Assembly (NCBI GenBank): GCA_965203345.1
Contig: CBDBCK010000017.1
Location: 1 to 40,330 of the forward strand
DNA length: 40,330 bases
Direction: 5' to 3'
Source: CBDBCK01 sp965203345
GTDB taxonomy: Bacteria > Chloroflexota > Dehalococcoidia > Lucifugimonadales > Lucifugimonadaceae
In this document: positions 8,741-16,458 of the stretch, piece after piece
How the letters are laid out: the number at the start of each line of letters is the position of its first letter
How positions within the stretch are numbered: position 1 is the first letter of the stretch
Made by a program: the position numbers and the translations under genes
Notes under the pieces: model-generated
Seen by the model: the letters and a program-made list of their open reading frames with translations, nothing else
What the model was told of the DNA's origin: nothing
The model's database searches: none

Positions 8741-10015
8741 TTACTTGCCGGACTTCTCCAGCGCCTGATCCACGTCTTGTATGAGGTCGTCAGGGTGCTC
8801 AATTCCCAGGCTCAGGCGCACCAGTTCCGGAGCCGCTCCTGCCTCCTTCTGCTGCTCATCCGTCAGCTGTGAATGCGTGGTGGTCGCCGGGTGTATCGCC
8901 AGGCTTTTTGCGTCTCCAACGTTGGCTACATGATGGAACAGCCCCAGGGAGTCTATGAACTTGCGACCGTTCTCCTTGCCGCCCTTTATGCCAAACACAA
9001 CGATGGAGCCTCCCCTGCCGGATAGATACTTGCCGCACTCTTTCGGGTGGTCTATGAGCGGATACCGCACCCACTCGACTTTAGGGTGCGTCTGCAGGTG
9101 CTTCGCAATGGTCAGGGCGTTTTCGCATTGACGATCTACTCGCAGGGGGAGAGTCTCAATACCCTGCATGAACATCCAGGCGTTGTCTGGGCTTATGCAC
9201 GCTCCGAGATTGCGGAGGGGTATGGTTCTCATCCGTAGTATGTATGCCAGTGGTGCTAACGGTTCGGGCAGATCATAAGCCCAGCGCAAGCCATGGTAGC
9301 TTGGCTCAGGCTCAGTCATGAGAGGAAATTTATCGCTTTGCCAGTTGAACTTCCCGGAGTCTACAACCACCCCTCCGATGCCCGTGCCGTGTCCTCCAAG
9401 CCATTTGGTCAGCGAATGGACGACTATATCCGCCCCATGCTCAAAAGGTCGCTGTAGCCAGGGGCTGGCAAATGTTGCGTCCACTATCAAAGGGATACCG
9501 TGAGCGTGTGCTACTTGCGCCAGCGCCTCCATGTCCACCACCCTGAGAGATGGGTTACTTACCACTTCGCAAAACAGAGCCTTGGTCTTGGGCGTGATAG
9601 CGGCCTCAAAGTTTTTGGGATCGCTCTCGTCTACGAATTTAACATTTATCCCAAGGTGCGGGAGTATGTCGTTGAACTGTGTATAAGTGCCACCGTACAG
9701 CTCACCTGCAGAGACCACTTCGTCCCCCGCTCTGCAAATGTTTATCAGAGAGTAGAAGACGCCAGAGGTACCAGAGCTCAGGGCTAAAGCACCCGCGCCA
9801 CCTTCCAGCTCCGCCATTCGTCTCTCTAGCCTGTCGGTAGTTGGGTTCATAAGCCGCGTATATATGTTGCCCAGCTCTCTCAAACCGAACAGGTTGGCGG
9901 CGTGCTCGGTGTCTTTGAACAGGTAGGCAGTCGTTCTGTAAATGGGTACAGCCTGTGCTTGTGTCGCCGGGTCGTACTCTGATCCGCCGTGGACGCATAT
10001 AGTCTCAAGTTTCAT
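8741..10015 (-). CDS. metY: O-acetylhomoserine sulfhydrylase (aminocarboxypropyltransferase)
   Basis: 424 aa, full length for the Cys/Met-metabolism PLP-enzyme family. It converts O-acetylhomoserine and sulfide to homocysteine. The start MKLETICVHGG, the motif QAVPIYRTTAYLF, and YTRLMNPTTDRLERRMAELEGG are typical of MetY. The PLP Schiff-base lysine is K204 in HSLTKWLGGHG. GSIVVFGIKGG near residue 336 and the end LSLGIEHPDDLIQD are also conserved. It is followed directly by metX, so sulfide from the CysH pathway can feed both. The initiation site has a purine-rich GAGAGAGAAG upstream of the ATG at 10015. Confidence 0.95.
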   Translation of the reverse strand: MKLETICVHGGSEYDPATQAQAVPIYRTTAYLFKDTEHAANLFGLRELGNIYTRLMNPTTDRLERRMAELEGGAGALALSSGTSGVFYSLINICRAGDEVVSAGELYGGTYTQFNDILPHLGINVKFVDESDPKNFEAAITPKTKALFCEVVSNPSLRVVDMEALAQVAHAHGIPLIVDATFASPWLQRPFEHGADIVVHSLTKWLGGHGTGIGGVVVDSGKFNWQSDKFPLMTEPEPSYHGLRWAYDLPEPLAPLAYILRMRTIPLRNLGACISPDNAWMFMQGIETLPLRVDRQCENALTIAKHLQTHPKVEWVRYPLIDHPKECGKYLSGRGGSIVVFGIKGGKENGRKFIDSLGLFHHVANVGDAKSLAIHPATTTHSQLTDEQQKEAGAAPELVRLSLGIEHPDDLIQDVDQALEKSGK

Positions 10016-10110
10016 ATCTTCTCTCTCTCATCTTGTCTTTATCGCGATCCCGTAGATACGCGAACTTAAGGGCTTGTAAGCCAAAAAGGATGCGTTTTAT
10101 GCCTTATATC

Positions 10111-10148
10111 CCCTTAGATCCCCTTAGATCCCCATAGATCCATAGATT
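10111..10148. repeat. 10-bp tandem repeat between fdh and metY
   Basis: Units CCCTTAGATC, CCCTTAGATC, CCCATAGATC and a partial CATAGATT follow one another. They lie in the 166-bp gap between fdh and metY. No function is evident. Confidence 0.7.
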
Positions 10149-10181
10149 AGCGGCAAATATTTATTGTAAGCGGATTGCAGA

Positions 10182-11405
10182 CTATCCAGCAGGGCGAGTC
10201 ACTCCACCCCTATCAAATTTTACAGCTTCCTCCGCGCCTGCCGTTACGTTGCCTTCGCTGTACGAGTGCGCACCCACGCCCGCGAGCTTGCCGTCTTTTA
10301 CTATCAGGTATTCGTCCCTTATAGGCCTGTTGTCAAACCAGCATTCCAGTATTTCCCTGACTCCCGCGGCGTAACGTGCCTGAGCTGCGAGAGAGGTGCC
10401 GGACACATGCGGCGTCATACCGTGCCGCGGCATACTACGCCATGGGTGGTCTGTAGGAGGTGGCTGGGGAAACCATACGTCGCCCGCGTAGCCGCCAAGT
10501 CGTCCTTCGTTCAGGGCTCTGGCTATGGCGTCTCTGTCGCATATCTTGCCTCGCGCCGTATTGATGAGGTACGCTCCACGCTTCATCTTGCCTATCATCT
10601 CGTCGTCGAATAGATGCTCCGTCTCCGGGTGTAGAGGGCAATGCACCGATATCACGTCGCACGCGCTCGCCAGAGACTCTACATTCGGATGAAACACAAG
10701 CCCGAGCTCCTGTTCGGTTTCAACAGGCAGACGGTGTCTGTCGTAGTAATGCAGCTCCACGTCAAAGGGTTTGAGCCTCTTCAGCACGGCGTACCCGATG
10801 CGCCCTGAACCTACTATGCCTACCTTCATTCCCTCCAGGTCGTAAGATTGACTTACGCAGTCGGCAATGTTCCAGCCGTTGTTGACCGCCCAGCTGTAGG
10901 AGGGGATGTAGTTCCGCACAAGCGCCAGTATCATCATAACGGCGTGCTCGGAGACGCTTATGCTGTTACAGTAAGTAACTTCGCACACAGTGAGGCCGCT
11001 TTTAGCCGCTGCCTCCAGATCCACATGGTCGGAACCTATGCCCGCGGTAATAGCCAGCTTGAGGTTCGGCGCTTTAGCTATCCGTTCCGCCGTGAGATAG
11101 GCGGGCCAGAAAGGTTGGGATATTACCGCCTCTGCATCCATCAGCTCGCGCTCAAACACCGAGTCGGGGCCGTCTTTGTCGGTGGTTACCGTGAACGTAT
11201 GCCCTCTGCCCTCAAGGAAGTTGCGTAGGCCCAGTTCCCCGGACTTGCACCCCAGAAGTTCGCCCGGCGTGAAGTCTATCCCCTTAGGGGTAGGCAGAGA
11301 TTGTCCATCTGGGTAGCTCTTCAGACGAGGGATATCGTCCCTCAAGTATTTAGGCGGGTAGCCTTCCAGGGGATCGTCATAAAGAACGCAGACTATCTTG
11401 GCCAT
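10182..11405 (-). CDS. fdh: NAD-dependent formate dehydrogenase
   Basis: 407 aa. It oxidises formate to CO2 with NAD+, in the cytoplasm and without metal. It belongs to the D-2-hydroxyacid dehydrogenase family, but the formate dehydrogenase signature is clear along the whole length: CVLYDDPLEGYPPKY, GQSLPTPKGIDFTPGELLG, DGPDSVFERELMDAE, QPFWPAYLT, GYAGDVWFPQP. Catalytic residues by position: N147, R285 (NTARGK) and H333 (TPHVSGT). The coenzyme loop is GSGRIG (199-204), with D222-R223 after the second strand, which favours NAD over NADP. It sits 68 bp after cysH and 166 bp before metY on the same strand, so it may share a transcript with sulfur assimilation. Confidence 0.95.
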   Translation of the reverse strand: MAKIVCVLYDDPLEGYPPKYLRDDIPRLKSYPDGQSLPTPKGIDFTPGELLGCKSGELGLRNFLEGRGHTFTVTTDKDGPDSVFERELMDAEAVISQPFWPAYLTAERIAKAPNLKLAITAGIGSDHVDLEAAAKSGLTVCEVTYCNSISVSEHAVMMILALVRNYIPSYSWAVNNGWNIADCVSQSYDLEGMKVGIVGSGRIGYAVLKRLKPFDVELHYYDRHRLPVETEQELGLVFHPNVESLASACDVISVHCPLHPETEHLFDDEMIGKMKRGAYLINTARGKICDRDAIARALNEGRLGGYAGDVWFPQPPPTDHPWRSMPRHGMTPHVSGTSLAAQARYAAGVREILECWFDNRPIRDEYLIVKDGKLAGVGAHSYSEGNVTAGAEEAVKFDRGGVTRPAG

Positions 11406-11473
11406 AATCCTCCTCCTTGTTGGTGGCTATTTACTGCTGCCGGAGACCAGGGTCGTTAGTTAATAGTTTACGT

Positions 11474-12223
11474 TCAGCTGGACTGATTTACGTGCAAACC
11501 ACACTCTTTGGCGTCGTCTTTGATCTCCCACCACCAGCGGCCGGCTCGTATGTCCTCTCCAGGCTTGACCGCTCTTGTGCAGGGAGCACACCCTATAGAG
11601 GGGTAGCCTTTGTCGTGTAGTTCGTTGTACGGGACGTCATTCTCGCTTATATAGTTGCGTACCTGATCGAACGACCAGTTGGCAATCGGACTTATTTTCC
11701 ATGTGCCGCGTGCTGCTTCCCACTCTACGGTCTTTATCCCGCTGCGACCCGAACTTTGGCTCCTGCGCAGGCCGGTTATCCAGGCAGAAACCCCGGACAG
11801 AGCCCTGTTGAGAGGGTCCACTTTCCGAATATGGCAGCAGAGCTTACGGTTTTCCACTCCATGATAGAACAGGTTGACTCCCTTCTCTCTGACCATCTTG
11901 GCGACCGACTCCATGTCTGGATAGAATGCCTCAATGTCCACGCCGTACCTGGACTTCACCCTGTCCATCAAGTCGTAGGTATCGCCGGGTAGTCGCAGGG
12001 TGTCCAGAGTTATCAGGCGTGCTTCGGGGTTTATCCTCCAAAACATGTCGAACAGCGCCATATCCTCAAGTCCTAATGATGAGACAAGAGCAACGTCTCG
12101 GCCAAACGCGTTGCTTGCCCAGGAAAGTATCTCCGCTGGTTCGGCCGTCTCGAAACGGTCGTTTAGCGTAGACTCCTCCGATTGGGTAGGTTTCGGCGTA
12201 GCGCTTTGTATCTGCGTGGTCAT
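11474..12223 (-). CDS. cysH: assimilatory adenylyl-sulfate (APS) reductase
   Basis: 249 aa. It reduces activated sulfate to sulfite with thioredoxin. The PP-loop-like region is VSSLGLEDMALFD (about 48-60) and TLDTLRLPGDTYDL. Four cysteines that bind a [4Fe-4S] cluster are present (C129-C130 and C212/C215 in GCAPCTR), which separates the APS-using type from the clusterless PAPS type. The C-terminal catalytic cysteine is C241 in KECGLH. GLRRSQSSGR is the usual substrate loop. An RBS (GGAGGAG) precedes the ATG at 12223. The about 220-nt leader contains a short open frame and a strong terminator-like hairpin 55 nt before the start, suggesting attenuation. Confidence 0.93.
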   Translation of the reverse strand: MTTQIQSATPKPTQSEESTLNDRFETAEPAEILSWASNAFGRDVALVSSLGLEDMALFDMFWRINPEARLITLDTLRLPGDTYDLMDRVKSRYGVDIEAFYPDMESVAKMVREKGVNLFYHGVENRKLCCHIRKVDPLNRALSGVSAWITGLRRSQSSGRSGIKTVEWEAARGTWKISPIANWSFDQVRNYISENDVPYNELHDKGYPSIGCAPCTRAVKPGEDIRAGRWWWEIKDDAKECGLHVNQSS

Positions 12224-12277
12224 TGTGTTCTCCTCCTGGGTGTATCCATTGTTCTGTCTTCAGCTTTGGTTAAAAAG

Positions 12278-12310
12278 AAAACGCCCGAGGCGTTTGCCGT
12301 CGGGCGTTTT
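12278..12310 (-). terminator. intrinsic terminator/attenuator upstream of cysH
   Basis: An 11-bp perfect stem (AAAACGCCCGA with TCGGGCGTTTT) around an 11-nt loop. On the minus strand it is followed by the T-rich run TTTTCTTTTT, as in a factor-independent terminator. It ends only 55 nt before the cysH start codon on the same strand, and no gene precedes it, so it probably acts as a leader attenuator for cysH. Confidence 0.65.
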
Positions 12311-12349
12311 GCTTGCTTGTTCTTTATCGTGGTCAGCTACAGCGCACGC

Positions 12350-12412
12350 TCAGACGGTATCTCGTTGTACAACAACAGACGCAGAGCATAGCAACCTCTT
12401 GTGAGTTCTCAT
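12350..12412 (-). CDS. possible 20-codon leader peptide upstream of cysH
   Basis: An ATG at 12412 opens a 20-codon frame beginning MRTHKRLLCSAS and ending at a TGA at 12350-12352. It ends about 40 nt before the terminator hairpin. It contains one cysteine codon (residue 9) and three consecutive valine codons. It resembles in layout, though not clearly in sequence, the short Cys-containing leader peptides that precede sulfur genes in actinobacteria. No good Shine-Dalgarno is visible, and chance is a real alternative. Confidence 0.25.
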   Translation of the reverse strand: MRTHKRLLCSASVVVQRDTV

Positions 12413-12448
12413 TTATGTAGCTAAAGTTGGTAAGCATAATTCATAATT

Positions 12449-12454
12449 ATTATA
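12449..12454 (-). promoter_or_regulatory. candidate -10 box for cysH leader
   Basis: A minus-strand TATAAT (exact consensus) would start transcription near 12442, giving a leader of about 220 nt before cysH that contains the short frame and the hairpin. No convincing -35 lies 17 bp upstream (CACCAG). The rest of 12455-12718 shows only a 6-bp inverted repeat TTACAA/TTGTAA (12661-12666, 12676-12681) of unknown role. Confidence 0.35.
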
Positions 12455-12718
12455 TACAGCTGTTTCGGCGACTGGTGGAGTTTCCGTATCAGATTACCAT
12501 ACCTTTCAACGTATTCGTGTCCTGAATACGCCAATGCTACCCGTTTTCCTCGATAGGAGAGGCTTGGCAGGGTAGGCTTTCAGATTTGATACTCTTTTTA
12601 TAATTATGGTTGTGCATACAGCCAGGACTTTGATGAAGTGAAAAGGGTAAAGTGCCTGGATTACAACTACGGTGATTGTAAACAAGTCAAGAGTCATTAG
12701 TAGAGAGACGGGGATCAA

Positions 12719-13096
12719 ATGGAAAAGCTACTGTTAATAGCAGCGGGTGGCGCGGCGGGTGCTGTGTCCCGGTTCCTGGTGGCAAGCATGTTTGCACGTA
12801 TTGCGCCGGGGTTTCCTTGGGGCGTGCTTGTTGTAAACGTAGTGGGAGCTTTCCTGTTCGGCGCACTGTGGTCTGCAAGCTCGGATCGTGAATGGATAAG
12901 CCAAACGATGCGAGACGCGGTGTTTATAGGGTTTCTGGGAGCGATGACTACCTTTTCCACTTTTGCCTTCAACAACCTCCAGCTGGCAAGTGCGGGAGCC
13001 TGGAAGGCGTTGGCAGCGAACATTCTGCTGAACAACGTAGCGGCAATAGCCGCTGTATGGCTTGGGGTGAGGTGGGGCAGAACGCTGGCCGGCTAG
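12719..13096 (+). CDS. crcB: fluoride exporter CrcB/Fluc
   Basis: 125 aa, typical length. It is a small four-helix membrane protein that acts as a dimeric fluoride channel. The N-terminal GGAAGAVSRFLVA, the central WGVLVVNVVGAFLFGAL and the signature FIGFLGAMTTFSTFAFNN are all family hallmarks; the Asn of the NVVGAF helix and the TTFSTF segment line the pore. The start ATG has a weak GGGG upstream. It is a monocistronic + strand gene flanked by minus-strand genes. I looked for the usual fluoride riboswitch upstream and did not find it. Confidence 0.93.
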   Translation: MEKLLLIAAGGAAGAVSRFLVASMFARIAPGFPWGVLVVNVVGAFLFGALWSASSDREWISQTMRDAVFIGFLGAMTTFSTFAFNNLQLASAGAWKALAANILLNNVAAIAAVWLGVRWGRTLAG

Positions 13097-13116
13097 ACGT
13101 CGGGCGAGGGTGACGA

Positions 13117-13157
13117 AAAACCGCCTACAAACGTATACATGTATTGAGGCAGGTTTT
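13117..13157. terminator. bidirectional terminator candidate between crcB and SDR gene
   Basis: An imperfect inverted repeat AAAACCGCCT (13117-13126) with AGGCAGGTTTT (13147-13157), one bulged base and a 20-nt loop, lies between convergent genes. A-rich and T-rich ends flank the stem on both strands. Confidence 0.4.
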
Positions 13158-13171
13158 GGGTCTGTGAATTT

Positions 13172-14113
13172 TTACGCGGAAGTCTTGTTCTTTCCGTTGT
13201 ACCAACTATCAGGCAGATCCAAGCCCGTTGCATTTTTGGAGAGTTCCCATAAAGCAGCGCCTGTCTCTCTGCTTAGTGCCTTCTCGTTGACCTTCATCTT
13301 TGTCGGTGATCCTCGTAGGTTGAAGAATGAGGAGGGCGCGTAGTAATCTCCAGGTTTTACGTCTTCACGTGTAGCCACAATAAGCGGAGGCAGTGCTCCA
13401 TGTTCTGCGGAGTGCGTAAATAGCCCTCCCAATGACATCAGGCTAAACATACGACTGGAATTTCTGCCTAATTCCGTGCGGGTGAAGCCTGGAGAGGCAG
13501 CGGTTGACCTGATGTTCTTATCCGCTGCAATGCACCTGCGCTGAAGTTCCACGGTGAAGACCAGATTTGCGAACTTGCTGATCGAATAACCCGAGAAGCG
13601 GTTGAGGCTCAAGTCTTTAGGGTCAAATGTTCTGAAGTCCACACGGCGACCAGATGACTCCGCAGAGCTGGTAACGTTTACGACTCCAGGTTCTGAAGTC
13701 TCCGCCAATGATTCTACTAGCAACATGGTCAGTGCAAAGTGTCCAAGGTGGTTTATGCCGAACTGGGCGTCAAATCCTTCTTTCGTTTGATCGCGGAGGA
13801 ACATAACGCCAGCGTTGTTAATCAGAAGGTCGAGCTTGCTGCGTTCCTTTTTGAACTTTTCACTGAAATCCCGCACCGAGTCCAGGCTATTCAGGTCCAT
13901 CTGCATCACTTCCACGTCTGCATCTGGAGCGTCAGTCTTGATGCTTTGCATAGCGCGCTTGCCACGCTCCACGCTCCTGCATGCCATAACTACAGAGGCG
14001 CCTTTTGTTGCCAGAGCCTTGGCCATAACGAAACCTATACCGGTGTTGGCTCCTGTTACTATTACCGTCTTTCCATCTTGGGATGGCATGTCTTCAGTTG
14101 TCCAGGTTCGCAT
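13172..14113 (-). CDS. short-chain dehydrogenase/reductase, retinol dehydrogenase/WW-oxidoreductase-like
   Basis: 313 aa. A classical SDR: cofactor motif TGANTGIG (about 20-27), NNAG (about 98-101), and the active-site Ser in NVTSSAESSG with the Tyr/Lys pair in GYSISKFAN. The spacing and GINHLGHFALTMLL are typical of the retinol dehydrogenase/protochlorophyllide reductase-like subgroup. Arg in ACRSVERG after the second strand suggests NADP(H). The substrate is unknown. It starts 45 bp after the peptide-ABC ATPase gene on the same strand and could be the last gene of that run. A terminator-like repeat follows its stop. Confidence 0.88.
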   Translation of the reverse strand: MRTWTTEDMPSQDGKTVIVTGANTGIGFVMAKALATKGASVVMACRSVERGKRAMQSIKTDAPDADVEVMQMDLNSLDSVRDFSEKFKKERSKLDLLINNAGVMFLRDQTKEGFDAQFGINHLGHFALTMLLVESLAETSEPGVVNVTSSAESSGRRVDFRTFDPKDLSLNRFSGYSISKFANLVFTVELQRRCIAADKNIRSTAASPGFTRTELGRNSSRMFSLMSLGGLFTHSAEHGALPPLIVATREDVKPGDYYAPSSFFNLRGSPTKMKVNEKALSRETGAALWELSKNATGLDLPDSWYNGKNKTSA

Positions 14114-14158
14114 ATTCGATAAGCTTTCTTATTTCTTGGATAACGGACAGTAAATGTA

Positions 14159-15211
14159 TCAGTTCTGTTCGTAAATATGACAGGCTGTGAAGTGGTCTTT
14201 GGCTCTGTAAACTTTTAGGAGAGGTTCCTTGTTTTCACACACGTCTCCCAGCTTCTTGAAACAACGCGGGTTGAAAGAGCACCCGGAGGGTGGATCGAGT
14301 GGGGAAGGCACCTCTCCTTGAAGCACAATCTCCTCCCGTCTGATGTTTGGATGAGAGGGGAGAGCCGCCGACAACAATGCTTGAGAATATGGATGCTGTG
14401 GATCCGTGAACAGATCTTCGGTTCTGCCTATCTCTCTTACCTTCCCCAGGTACATTACGGCCGTGGTGTGGCACATGTACCGGACGGTTGCGAGATTATG
14501 CGCTATCATCAGATACGCGACGCCGTGCTCGCTCTGCAAATCTACAAGCAGGTTCAGTATCTGGGCGCGGATGGAAACGTCAAGGGCGGATACCGGCTCG
14601 TCAAGTACTATCAGCTTGGGTTCAAGTGCCAGAGCTCTTGCGATTCCTATACGTTGTCTTTGGCCTCCAGAGAACTCGTGAGGGTAGAGGTTGCCTTGAT
14701 AAGGATTTAGTCCGACCTCTTCCATAAGCCCGCCGACACGGTTCTGTATCTGTTTTTTCGTCATTGGGGAAGCTATGTCAAGAGGCTCACCTACGATGCT
14801 ACGGACACGCATGCGCGGGTTCATAGATGACCATGGATCCTGAAAGACTGCCTGCACTGATCGCCTGTACCGCTTTCGCGCTTCGCTACCTGACTTGGCA
14901 AGATCTTCTCCTTCAAAGAAGATCTGCCCTGCAGTAGGAGTCTCCAGACCTAGTATCAACTTGGCGGTCGTCGTCTTGCCGCATCCGGATTCACCGACAA
15001 GGCCGAACGTCTCACCTGTGCTTACGTCAAAACTTACACCGTCTACCGCCTTTAGTCTCTTGGATTGCCCTAAGCCGAATAGACTCGTACCTACTGGGAA
15101 CCATCTTTTTAGGTTACGCACCTGCAGTATTGGTTCGCTTATAGGAGTGGGCAGTCCTGGCACTTCGGGTACGTTACTTTGTTTAGGTTTATCTGTGATA
15201 ACTGTATCCAT
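14159..15211 (-). CDS. oligopeptide/dipeptide ABC transporter ATP-binding protein (OppF/DppF type)
   Basis: 350 aa. Walker A GESGCGKTT, signature FSGGQRQRIGIARAL, Walker B LIVLDEPVSALD and the switch His in IAHNLA are all intact. The C-terminal oligopeptide-ABC domain has QHPYSQALLSAALP and a cysteine-bearing CSFNPRCFKK segment. It would power import of peptides or similar solutes with its partner OppD-like ATPase, encoded 27 bp upstream. The start ATG at 15211 has GTGGAGA a few bases upstream. No permease or binding-protein gene is present in the window, so the full transporter must be completed elsewhere. Confidence 0.9.
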   Translation of the reverse strand: MDTVITDKPKQSNVPEVPGLPTPISEPILQVRNLKRWFPVGTSLFGLGQSKRLKAVDGVSFDVSTGETFGLVGESGCGKTTTAKLILGLETPTAGQIFFEGEDLAKSGSEARKRYRRSVQAVFQDPWSSMNPRMRVRSIVGEPLDIASPMTKKQIQNRVGGLMEEVGLNPYQGNLYPHEFSGGQRQRIGIARALALEPKLIVLDEPVSALDVSIRAQILNLLVDLQSEHGVAYLMIAHNLATVRYMCHTTAVMYLGKVREIGRTEDLFTDPQHPYSQALLSAALPSHPNIRREEIVLQGEVPSPLDPPSGCSFNPRCFKKLGDVCENKEPLLKVYRAKDHFTACHIYEQN

Positions 15212-15238
15212 ATTATGGTCTCCACTTACAGTTTTTAT

Positions 15239-16279
15239 TTACCAAGGATTCCAGCAGTTGTACTGTTGACCATCTGGAGTTGTTTCCGTAGGTGGATACT
15301 CCTCTTCGCATCTTTCAGTGGCTCTGTTGCACCGAACTGCGAAAGGACACCCCTTTGGAATGTTATACAAGAGCGGAGGCTGACCGTCTATCTGCGGAAG
15401 CCGTCCCGTCTTCTCTTCCAACTTGGGCACAGAGTCTATTAAGGCTCGCGTGTAAGGATGGCGCGGCGTGTTGAATATCTGGAATACGTCGCCGGTTTCT
15501 ACTATCTTGCCTGCGTACATAACGGCCACTCTGTCGCACATTTTGGCGACTATGCCGAAGTCGTGAGTTATGAATACTATTCCTACCCCTTCTTCTGCCT
15601 GTATCTGTTTCAGCAGACGCAGGTAGGCGGCCTGTATCGTTACGTCAAGCGAGGTTGTCGGTTCGTCGGCTATTATGACTGACGGTGCAGACGATATTCC
15701 TATCGCGCCAACGACCCTCTGGCGCATTCCGCCCGAAAGCTGATGGGGGTAGTCTTTCGCCCTAAGTTCGGGAGCAGGGATGCGCACCTTCTTCAAGGCG
15801 TCCAGTATCTTGTTCCATAGCTCCGCCCCTTTCGAGTTCTGGTGTATAGAGATGGCCTCTCCAACCTGATTCCTGATGGTAAAAACTGGATTCAGAGCGG
15901 TTAAGGGATCCTGAAGAATCATCGAAATCTCTCCGCCTCTTACACGCGTCATGTCTTTCTCAGGCAATTTGAGGATATTCCTGCCGTTCAGTATTACTTC
16001 GCCATCTACTATCTCCCCTGGCGGCGACGGGATGAGCCTCATTACCGAAAGGGCGGTAACGGATTTTCCTGAACCAGACTCCCCCACTACTCCCAAAGTC
16101 TCACCTTTTCTAAGGCTGTAGCTGACGCCGTCTACTGCCTTGACGGTTCCCCAGCGAGTAGTGAAGTAAGTTTTGAGATTTTTTACATCCAGGACGACCT
16201 CTTCGGATACGGACTTGGGGCCAAAGCGATCGCTGTGAATTGTCTCTTCTCTAGTATTAGTCTCTGAGGCGGTAGTCAT
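15239..16279 (-). CDS. oligopeptide/dipeptide ABC transporter ATP-binding protein (OppD/DppD type)
   Basis: 346 aa from the ATG at 16279, chosen because CGGAGAG lies just upstream; an in-frame TTG at 16297 has no ribosome site. Walker A GESGSGKS, Q-loop MILQDPLTALNP, signature LSGGMRQRVVGAIGIS, Walker B VIIADEPTTSLD and switch ITHDFG are present. The C-terminal oligopeptide-ABC domain ends with CPFAVRCNRATERCEEEYPP. It pairs with the OppF-like gene immediately downstream. The class III aminotransferase gene is about 180 bp upstream on the same strand and may be co-transcribed, which would hint at uptake and catabolism of amino compounds. Confidence 0.9.
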   Translation of the reverse strand: MTTASETNTREETIHSDRFGPKSVSEEVVLDVKNLKTYFTTRWGTVKAVDGVSYSLRKGETLGVVGESGSGKSVTALSVMRLIPSPPGEIVDGEVILNGRNILKLPEKDMTRVRGGEISMILQDPLTALNPVFTIRNQVGEAISIHQNSKGAELWNKILDALKKVRIPAPELRAKDYPHQLSGGMRQRVVGAIGISSAPSVIIADEPTTSLDVTIQAAYLRLLKQIQAEEGVGIVFITHDFGIVAKMCDRVAVMYAGKIVETGDVFQIFNTPRHPYTRALIDSVPKLEEKTGRLPQIDGQPPLLYNIPKGCPFAVRCNRATERCEEEYPPTETTPDGQQYNCWNPW

Positions 16280-16458
16280 AAGCTCTCCGTTCAACAATTA
16301 TCGGGCTGAAATCAGGTGATAACAGGTAGGATTTTGTACTTCAAGATACCACAGTATAGGAACGTTTAGGTTGTATATAGGGCCTTCCTCAAGCCAACGC
16401 TCAAAGATATCAGACGTCGTTCCGTTTTTCGCGTCTGATCTACGGGTTTGAGGCGAAT

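Noticed and set aside
10016..10181. SAM riboswitch before metY
   Set aside because: No SAM-I core elements are visible on the minus strand; only the 10-bp tandem repeat is there.
12413..12718. Fluoride riboswitch expected upstream of crcB
   Set aside because: No stretch fits the conserved pseudoknot core or the downstream CUGAUG/CCUAC-like segment; only a 6-bp inverted repeat TTACAA/TTGTAA is present.
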